64,000 bases of DNA from NCBI RefSeq assembly GCF_040549525.1, contig NZ_JBEPTM010000002.1:248001-312000 (forward strand). The letters are read 5' to 3'. The notes beneath the pieces are model-generated. The model was not told the DNA's origin. It worked only from the letters and a program-made list of their open reading frames with translations, and did not search any database. Within the stretch, counting starts at the first letter, position 1. Each line of letters begins with the position of its first letter. Made by a program: the position numbers and the translations under genes. Source of the stretch: Lacisediminihabitans sp040549525. GTDB taxonomy: Bacteria; Actinomycetota; Actinomycetes; Actinomycetales; Microbacteriaceae. Shown here in pieces: positions 55,110 through 61,623 of this stretch.

Positions 55110-56622
55110 TTTCTGTGGTCTTCGCAGGCATGCTGGCGGTGGGCGCGGCATCCATCTGCGTACTGCTGCGCATCGCGTCTGCGCCTCTTCCGAGGATGAA
55201 AAGCCACAGGACTCCCATCCCGAGCAAGATCGCCGAGCTGACCTGGAAAGCACTGGAGAACCCGGCGATGAGCGCATCGGGGGTCGGTCGGGCAAGAGAA
55301 TGGTCGGTGAGGTAGGTGGTCGTGACAGATGCGGCAATCGTGTTGAGCGCCGCGATTCCGATCGTGCCGCCGATCTGCTGGCTGGTGTTGAGGGTCGCCG
55401 AGGCGATTCCGCTGTCATTGTTCGCAACGCCGAAAAGCGCCGTGGACGACAGCGGAACGAAGATCAGGCCGAAGCCGAGGCTCGCGACGATCATGTAGGG
55501 GAGCACCGCCGACGCGTACGCGCTCGTCGGTGTCAGCTGAGCGAATCCCAGCATTGCTCCCGACATCATGATGAAGCCGGTGAAGGTCACAAAGCGCGGT
55601 CCGAATCTCGGAAGCAGTCGACTCGCGACGGTGGCGCTGACGACCACTCCCGCCGAGAACGGGAGAAATGCCAAGCCCGACTGAAGCGGAGTGAACTTCA
55701 CAATGAGTTGAAGGAAATACGACAAGAACAAGAAGAACGACAGCCCCGCGGTGCCGACGAAGAACGCCGCGAGATACGCGCCCCCACGCACCCGGTCCTT
55801 CACGATGCGAAGGGGCAGCATGGGGTAGGCGACGCGAGCCTGAATGACTACGAAGGCGACGAGCAGACCGGCGGCGAGTGCGAGGAAACCGATCGTCGTC
55901 GCGCTGCCCCACCCGGCACTCTCGGCTTGGGTGATCCCGTAGACGAGCGAGAAGAGTCCAGCGGTGACCGTTATCGCACCCGGGATGTCGTAGCGCGCCC
56001 GCCCGGCGTTTCGGGACTCCTGAACGAAGAGCAGCGCGAGTACCACCGCGACGACGGCAATCGGCACGTTCACGAGAAGGCACCAGCGCCAGTTCGCGTA
56101 TTCGGTGAGAACACCGCCGAGAATCAGGCCAATCGCTGCCCCGCCGCCAGCTATGGCGCCGTAGACGCCGAAGGCACGCGCCCGTTCCTTCGTGTCGGTA
56201 AAGGTCACGCTGATGAGTGAGAGTGCGGCCGGCGCGAGCATGGCAGCGAACAGGCCCTGCAGCCCACGTGAGGCGAATAGGGTTCCCGCGTTCGGGGCGA
56301 GGCCTCCGAGCGCGGATGCGATGACGAAGCCGATGAGTCCCACCACGAACATCCGCTTGCGTCCCGCATAGTCGGCGATGCGACCGCCGAGCAAGAGGAG
56401 GCTGCCGAACGCGAGGGTGTATGCGGTGACAACCCACTGACGATCCGTGTCGGAGATGCTCAGGTCAGTCTGGATCGAGGGCAGGGCGATGTTCACGATC
56501 GAACCGTCAAGAACGACCATGAGCTGCGCCAACGCGATGACGACGAGCGCACGCCACCGGAACGGATTAGGGGCCAGATCCGACGGATCATCGGTGCCGA
56601 CCTCGGTTGCGCTGGCGGACAT
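55096..56622 (-). CDS. DHA2-type MFS drug-proton antiporter (EmrB/QacA family)
   Basis: A 508-residue transporter with 14 expected membrane helices: QLMVVLDGSIVNIALPSIQ (motif D1), GRIADYAGRKRMFVVG (motif A) and WRWCLLVNVPIA (motif C-side loop) are diagnostic of EmrB/QacA exporters. The ATG has GAGAGGG upstream. It is preceded by a divergent TetR gene with a palindromic operator, the classic arrangement of an inducible efflux pump. Confidence 0.94.
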   Translation of the reverse strand: MSASATEVGTDDPSDLAPNPFRWRALVVIALAQLMVVLDGSIVNIALPSIQTDLSISDTDRQWVVTAYTLAFGSLLLLGGRIADYAGRKRMFVVGLIGFVIASALGGLAPNAGTLFASRGLQGLFAAMLAPAALSLISVTFTDTKERARAFGVYGAIAGGGAAIGLILGGVLTEYANWRWCLLVNVPIAVVAVVLALLFVQESRNAGRARYDIPGAITVTAGLFSLVYGITQAESAGWGSATTIGFLALAAGLLVAFVVIQARVAYPMLPLRIVKDRVRGGAYLAAFFVGTAGLSFFLFLSYFLQLIVKFTPLQSGLAFLPFSAGVVVSATVASRLLPRFGPRFVTFTGFIMMSGAMLGFAQLTPTSAYASAVLPYMIVASLGFGLIFVPLSSTALFGVANNDSGIASATLNTSQQIGGTIGIAALNTIAASVTTTYLTDHSLARPTPDALIAGFSSAFQVSSAILLGMGVLWLFILGRGADAMRSSTQMDAAPTASMPAKTTESETA

Positions 56623-56647
56623 GCGACCCTCTCCATAAATTCAACAG

Positions 56648-56690
56648 TTGTGTAATTAGGATCGTAAACTACGATTTCAGTAGATGTCAA
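56648..56690. promoter_or_regulatory. Divergent promoters with a shared TetR-type operator
   Basis: The palindrome ATCGTA-AAC-TACGAT (56661-56675) supplies a TACGAT -10 box to both strands. On the minus strand TTGACA (56685-56690) lies 18 bases before it and serves the MFS gene; on the plus strand TTGTGT (56648-56653) lies 16 bases before it and serves the TetR gene. A repressor here would shut both promoters at once. Confidence 0.7.
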
Positions 56691-56718
56691 ATAGCGAAAA
56701 GCGTGCGGGAGCGGGCCG

Positions 56719-57315
56719 ATGAACGCCACACGAGTCGGTCGACGCTCGGGCTCGAGCGAGAGCCGCGACGACGTGCTTCAGGCGGCAAAAGCGCTCTTTG
56801 CGGAACACGGTTATCAGCGCACGACCATCAGGCTCATTGCGGAACGGGCAGGTGTCGACCCGAGTCTGGTCATCTACTTCTTTTCCAGCAAAGAGCAACT
56901 GTTCGCCGCGTCGATGCCAGCACCGAGCGAGGAGGCCCTTCGGGCACCAAAACTACTGGCCGCTCTGCCACGAGCGGAGGCGGCCCGAGCGATGGCGCAG
57001 AGAATACTGGAGTCGATCAAGGCTGAGGAGCCCAGCAACATCCTCTCCATCATGCGAGCCGCCAGTTCACGGCCCGAGGCGATCTCACACCTCCGGGAGA
57101 TGTTCGTCAGCCGCACGATGCTTCCCATGATCACGGAACTAGGGCTTTCTCGACCTCGCGAACGAGCAGTGCTGCTCGCCTCGATCGTCACTGGATTGTC
57201 GTTCGTGCACGAGCTACTCGACATCGATGCCGAATGGCCCAATCTCAACAGGGATGCCGAGCTGGAGCTGATCTCGAAAACGATCGAGCTCACACTCACC
57301 ATCGAGCTGGAGTAG
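56719..57315 (+). CDS. TetR-family regulator
   Basis: A 198-residue regulator. The N-terminal helix-turn-helix is visible in AAKALFAEHGYQRTTIRLIAERAGVDPSLVIYFF, split here as FAEHGYQRTTIRLIAE and GVDPSLVIYFFSSKEQ. A helical ligand domain follows. It is divergent from the MFS gene. The ligand is unknown, but the pump and the reductase suggest a toxic or reactive small molecule. Confidence 0.93.
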   Translation: MNATRVGRRSGSSESRDDVLQAAKALFAEHGYQRTTIRLIAERAGVDPSLVIYFFSSKEQLFAASMPAPSEEALRAPKLLAALPRAEAARAMAQRILESIKAEEPSNILSIMRAASSRPEAISHLREMFVSRTMLPMITELGLSRPRERAVLLASIVTGLSFVHELLDIDAEWPNLNRDAELELISKTIELTLTIELE

Positions 57316-57631
57316 GAGGGCCACAGGGGCACGGCTCGGATTGTGTTCGTCATCACCTGGCGCAACAACCACGTCTCAGACTCGCAGCGGGTACGGTCAA
57401 CGAACTCATCCCCAAATTCGCAGGGATCTCGTTGGCTGCCGCTTGGAGGACATCCGTATCGGCGTCCCGCCATGGAGTCCGATGACCGGGCGCCATACGA
57501 AAGAGATCGAGGGCGCCCAAGGATCAGCGCTGTGGCCAATTCGGGGGATCTCGTCGACTGAGCACCATCAGGGAGACCGCCACCTGTCCGACATTCGGAA
57601 GAGCTGAGCGAGCGACAGCAAGCCAGGCTGC

Positions 57632-57666
57632 GGTTGAATGGTGGGCGATGAGCCCACTATTCAACC
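57632..57666 (-). terminator. 15-bp stem-loop downstream of tRNA-Ser
   Basis: GGTTGAATGGTGGGC pairs with GCCCACTATTCAACC with one G-T pair around a five-base loop, 31 bases past the tRNA 3' end. It may end the tRNA transcript. The rest of the 381-base gap 57316-57696 holds short coding-like fragments on the plus strand (VNELIPKFAGISLAAAWR) but no recognisable gene. Confidence 0.55.
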
Positions 57667-57696
57667 CACAATAGCGCCTTTGACCAGCATTTTTAT

Positions 57697-57786
57697 TGGC
57701 GGAACCGGTGGGATTTGAACCCACGGTGGGCTCTCACCCACACAACTTTTCGAGAGTTGCACCTTCGGCCGCTCGGACACGGTTCC
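57697..57786 (-). tRNA. tRNA-Ser (CGA)
   Basis: A 90-base class II tRNA with encoded CCA. The acceptor stem GGAACCG pairs with CGGTTCC; the anticodon arm is CAACT-CTCGAAA-AGTTG, giving anticodon CGA, which reads UCG. The long variable arm (GGGTGAGAGCCC region) and T arm GTGGGTTCAAATCCCAC are intact. Confidence 0.97.
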
Positions 57787-57846
57787 GCAGATGATCCTAG
57801 TACACGCGCTGGATCGGTCACGGATCACCTCCCCTAACATGGAACC

Positions 57847-58623
57847 GTGACCGCGTTGCCCTGGATCGTGAGCGGTGTCGCGGTTGCAGCCCTGGCAGTG
57901 GTGGCCCTCCGTGTGCTGTCTGTCGTGCTGAGCCGGCAGCGCGCCGGCGCCGATCGACTCGCCCGCACCCTGCACCTCAACGCCCGGTGGTGGAAAGAGC
58001 AGCGGGCGAAGGATGGCGAGCTGCTCTACGTCGCCATCGGCGACTCGGCCGCGCAGGGGGTCGGCGCAAGCCAACCCGGGCGCAGCTATGTCGGACTCAT
58101 CGCCCGGCATCTGCGAGAGCGCACCGGGCGCTCGGTGCGCGTCGTGAATCTGAGCATCTCCGGCGCCCGCCTGCGCGAGGCGATCGCCGTGCAACTCGCC
58201 CCCCTGCGACGGCTCTCCCCTGACATCGTGACGGTCGCGATCGGTGCCAACGACATGCCGGCCTTCGATCGGGATCGCTTCACCCGCGAGCTCACGGAGG
58301 TCTACGCCTCCCTGCCGGCCGGGGCGATCGTGGCCGAGGTGCCCTCCTTTTACCTCGGGGCAGCGGAACGCAATGTGAAGGTAGCGAACACCATCGTGCA
58401 CCGGCTCGCCGAGGAGCACGGCTTCGAGGTCGCGCCCCTCTATGCGAAGACCAGGGGACAGGGGGCTGCGCTGTACGCCCTCAACCGGGTGGCGGCCGAC
58501 TTCTTCCACCCGAACGATCGCGGCTACCGGGTGTGGGCATCCGCATTCCTCCCCCTCATCGATCGGGCAGTGCCCTCCACAACCGGAGACGGCACGGCCA
58601 GCGGTGACGGCGGCCTCGCTTAG
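57847..58623 (+). CDS. SGNH/GDSL-type hydrolase
   Basis: A 258-residue protein with an N-terminal membrane anchor or signal (about 4-28) and the SGNH blocks: nucleophile in AIGDSAAQGVG, Gly in SISGARL, Asn in GANDMPAF, and Asp/His in FHPNDRGY. These esterases remove acyl groups from lipids or wall sugars. The GTG start lies six bases after TAACAT, a likely leaderless promoter. radA starts ten bases beyond its stop. Confidence 0.9.
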   Translation: MTALPWIVSGVAVAALAVVALRVLSVVLSRQRAGADRLARTLHLNARWWKEQRAKDGELLYVAIGDSAAQGVGASQPGRSYVGLIARHLRERTGRSVRVVNLSISGARLREAIAVQLAPLRRLSPDIVTVAIGANDMPAFDRDRFTRELTEVYASLPAGAIVAEVPSFYLGAAERNVKVANTIVHRLAEEHGFEVAPLYAKTRGQGAALYALNRVAADFFHPNDRGYRVWASAFLPLIDRAVPSTTGDGTASGDGGLA

Positions 58624-58633
58624 GCTGTCGACC

Positions 58634-59992
58634 ATGGCACGAGTCCAGTCCACTTTCCGTTGCACCGAGTGTGGTTGGACCACCCCGAAATGGGCCGGCC
58701 GATGCGCCGAATGCCAGGCCTGGGGCACGATCGTGGATGCGGCGGACTCGCCTCCCCCACTCGGCGGTCGACTGCGAGCCGTCACTCTCACTGAGGATCG
58801 CACCGCGAAATCCATCGTCGCGATCAGCGCCGACGAGGTGGCCCACTGGCCGAGCGGCATCGCCGAATTCGACCGGGTGCTCGGTGGCGGAATCGTGCCG
58901 GGTGCCACCATCCTGCTGAGCGGCGAGCCGGGGGTCGGCAAGTCCACCCTGCTTCTCGAGGTGGCCTCGAAGGCCGCCGCGAACGGCATGCGCGTGCTCT
59001 ACGTGACCGCCGAGGAATCCGTGAGCCAGGTGCGGCTCCGCGCCCAGCGCACCGGCGCGCTTCAGCCGCTGCTCTTCCTCGCCGCGGAGGTCGATCTCGC
59101 CACGGTGCTCGGCCAGATCGATCAGGTGAAGCCCGACCTGCTCATCGTCGACTCCGTGCAGACGGTCTCGTCGTCGCTCGTCGACGGACTCGCCGGAGGC
59201 CCGTCGCAGGTGCGCGAGGTGGCGGCCACCCTCATCCGCGTGTCGAAGGACCGTAACCTGCCGGTGCTGCTCGTCGGTCACGTCACGAAAGACGGCTCGA
59301 TCGCCGGCCCCCGGCTGCTCGAGCACCTGGTGGATGTCGTGTGCCAGTTCGAGGGCGACCGGCAGACCTCGCTGCGCTTCATCCGCGCCCACAAGAACCG
59401 CTTCGGACCGACGGATGAGGTGGGTTGCTTCGAGATGACCGGGGACGGCATCGCCGAGGTCGCCGACCCGAGCGGGCTGTTCCTCTCCCGCGGAAAGGTC
59501 GCCGTCAGCGGCACCTGTGTGACGATCGCGGTGGAGGGCCGCCGCGCCCTGCCCGTGGAAGTGCAGGCGTTGATCGTCAAGTCGAGCGCTCCCAACCCAC
59601 GGAGGGTGACGAACGGAGTGGACTCCTCGCGGGTCGCCATGCTCCTCGCGGTGCTCGAGCGTCGAGCCGCCCTCAAACTCAGCGAGTGCGACGTCTACGT
59701 GTCGACGGTCGGCGGCATCAAGCTCACCGAGCCGGGAGCGGATCTCGCTATCGCGCTGGCCATCGCCAGCGCTCACAGCGGCATCGCACTGCCGGCATCC
59801 CTCGCCGCCATCGGGGAGATCAGCCTCGCCGGCGAGATCCGTGCCGTGTCACAGGCCAAGCAGCGCGTGGCCGAGGCACGTCGGCTGGGCTACACGACCG
59901 TGATCGATGCGGAACACGGGCTCTTGCGTGAGGCCATGCGAAAGGCCTTCGCGGCCGCACCCACGCAGCAGGCGGACGTTCCCGCGTTCTGA
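58634..59992 (+). CDS. radA: DNA repair protein RadA (Sms)
   Basis: A 452-residue RecA-like ATPase that branch-migrates recombination intermediates. An N-terminal zinc finger (CTECGWTTPKWAGRCAEC), Walker A GEPGVGKSTL, the RadA-specific KNRFG in RAHKNRFGPTDEV, and a C-terminal Lon-like domain (GGIKLTEPGADLAIALAIAS) are all present. TAGGCT seven bases before the ATG overlaps the previous stop codon and may give a separate leaderless transcript. Confidence 0.97.
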   Translation: MARVQSTFRCTECGWTTPKWAGRCAECQAWGTIVDAADSPPPLGGRLRAVTLTEDRTAKSIVAISADEVAHWPSGIAEFDRVLGGGIVPGATILLSGEPGVGKSTLLLEVASKAAANGMRVLYVTAEESVSQVRLRAQRTGALQPLLFLAAEVDLATVLGQIDQVKPDLLIVDSVQTVSSSLVDGLAGGPSQVREVAATLIRVSKDRNLPVLLVGHVTKDGSIAGPRLLEHLVDVVCQFEGDRQTSLRFIRAHKNRFGPTDEVGCFEMTGDGIAEVADPSGLFLSRGKVAVSGTCVTIAVEGRRALPVEVQALIVKSSAPNPRRVTNGVDSSRVAMLLAVLERRAALKLSECDVYVSTVGGIKLTEPGADLAIALAIASAHSGIALPASLAAIGEISLAGEIRAVSQAKQRVAEARRLGYTTVIDAEHGLLREAMRKAFAAAPTQQADVPAF

Positions 59993-59994
59993 CG

Positions 59995-60906
59995 CTAGCT
60001 CGCCTCGGCGGCGAGCGAGGCTATCTGCTCCGGGCCGATGCGGCAGCAGCCGCCGACTGCCGCGGCGCCGAGCTCGATCCACTCCTGCACCAGGCGCCCA
60101 GAGAGCCCGGGCTCGCCCGTCCAGCGGCGCCCGACCGCATCCCAGGTCTCACCGGAGTTCGGATACACGATCACCGGAACCGATGTCGCCTTCCGAGCGG
60201 CCGCGAGCGCTGCGGCGATGTCCCGCGGGTGGGTGCAGTTGACGCCGACGGCGATCACCTCATCGATGTCGGAGGCGATCTCGAATGCCCGCTCGAGGGA
60301 CTCTCCCGAGCGAAGCAGACCATCCGAGGAGGTGACGGAGATCCAGGCGGGCATACCGGTGCCGTCGATTTCGCTCACGATCGCCTCGACCTCGGCGAGC
60401 GACGGGATGGTCTCGACCGCGAGCACGTCGGCCCCGGCGTCGATCAACACTTCCAGCCGTCGGCGATGCCAGTCTCGCAACTCCGCGACGGTGAGCCCAT
60501 AGTCGCCGCGGTACTCCGATCCGTCCGCACGAGAAGCGCCGAAGGGACCGACGGATGCCGCGACCCAGCCTCCCGCACGGATTTCGTCGCGAGCCTCGGC
60601 TGCCAGCGAGATGCTGAGGCGCAGCAGCTCGTCCACCGCGCCGGCGCCCTGACCGATGGCGGCGAGAGCGTCGTAGCTCACTTGGTAGGAGGCCGAGATG
60701 GCGACGTCCGCTCCCGCGCGAAAGTACTCCCGGTGGGCATCGAGGATCGCCTCCGGATGCTCCATCAACAGCCGTGCCGACCACAGCGACGACGAGAGAT
60801 CGTGCCCGCGAGCCTCCAGCAGGGTGCCGAGTCCGCCGTCGAGCAGAACGCCCCCGGAACTCAGCGCGGCCCCGATCGATCCAGGGGCTGCCGGGAGAGA
60901 GGTCAT
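59995..60906 (-). CDS. mmuM: Homocysteine S-methyltransferase (MmuM type)
   Basis: A 303-residue zinc enzyme that makes methionine by moving a methyl group from S-methylmethionine (or SAM) to homocysteine. LLDGGLGTLLEARGHDL opens the barrel; zinc cysteines lie in GVNCTHP and GGCCRIGP. It converges on radA with a two-base gap. TAGGCT six bases before the ATG suggests a leaderless mRNA. Confidence 0.95.
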   Translation of the reverse strand: MTSLPAAPGSIGAALSSGGVLLDGGLGTLLEARGHDLSSSLWSARLLMEHPEAILDAHREYFRAGADVAISASYQVSYDALAAIGQGAGAVDELLRLSISLAAEARDEIRAGGWVAASVGPFGASRADGSEYRGDYGLTVAELRDWHRRRLEVLIDAGADVLAVETIPSLAEVEAIVSEIDGTGMPAWISVTSSDGLLRSGESLERAFEIASDIDEVIAVGVNCTHPRDIAAALAAARKATSVPVIVYPNSGETWDAVGRRWTGEPGLSGRLVQEWIELGAAAVGGCCRIGPEQIASLAAEAS

Positions 60907-60935
60907 CCCGTCAGCCTAGAAGATTGCCGAAACCC

Positions 60936-61553
60936 TCAGTTGAGCAGGAACTGCACCGTCGACTTGGAGCTGAGCGCCCCGACCTTGACGGCTAGGTGGT
61001 AGCTCGCACCGCCCCCGGTCACCGGTGGGCGGCTTGCGGCACAGGTGGTCTTCGAGGAGCGCGTGCGGTCCCAGGCGATGGCCGGTGTCGTCACTGCGAC
61101 CCCTGGCTTCAACGTGACGGGAGTGTCGACCGGAGCCGTCTGGCAGTCCTTCGAATCCCAGATCGTCTCGGATCCGCTCGTGATGACGAGCTCCTGCTGG
61201 GTCGAGCCGAGGTTGATCGTGCAGTCGACTGTGCCCGTGTTGGTGATCGACATGCTGATCTGTGGCTGCTCCGTCGCGGCGTAAGTCGTCTTGTCGGTCA
61301 CCGCGACGAGCTTGATCCTGGCCGGCACACAGGCGGCTCCGGCTGCGGGGGTGGATGCCGCGGCGCTGGGTGTCACGGACGGCGACGCGCCCGGTTTCGT
61401 GGTGGCCGCCGGGGTCGGGCTGCCCGACCCCGGACGCACGATGATCAGGATGATGATCACGATCACTGCGAGCGCGCCGAGACCGAGGATCAGGCGGCGA
61501 CGCCAGTACACCTTCGGTGGCTGCGGGCCGACAGGAGTTCGAAACGTCGACAT
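60936..61553 (-). CDS. Membrane-anchored protein with extracellular beta domain, function unknown
   Basis: A 205-residue protein: membrane helix about 22-41 (ILGLGALAVIVIIILIIV), an Ala/Pro/Thr/Ser linker (about 42-72), and a beta-sandwich-like domain with four cysteines (GAACVPARI, DCTINLG, DCQTAP, TTCAAS) suited to two disulphides. The pattern recalls small immunoglobulin-like secreted domains of actinobacteria. TACCCT six bases before the ATG suggests leaderless expression. Confidence 0.75.
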   Translation of the reverse strand: MSTFRTPVGPQPPKVYWRRRLILGLGALAVIVIIILIIVRPGSGSPTPAATTKPGASPSVTPSAAASTPAAGAACVPARIKLVAVTDKTTYAATEQPQISMSITNTGTVDCTINLGSTQQELVITSGSETIWDSKDCQTAPVDTPVTLKPGVAVTTPAIAWDRTRSSKTTCAASRPPVTGGGASYHLAVKVGALSSKSTVQFLLN

Positions 61554-61623
61554 GGGCTAAGGGTAGCCAGCACGCGCTCATTTGCCCGGCATTTGCGGGG
61601 GCGTGTGAGCGGCTCGCAGCACT

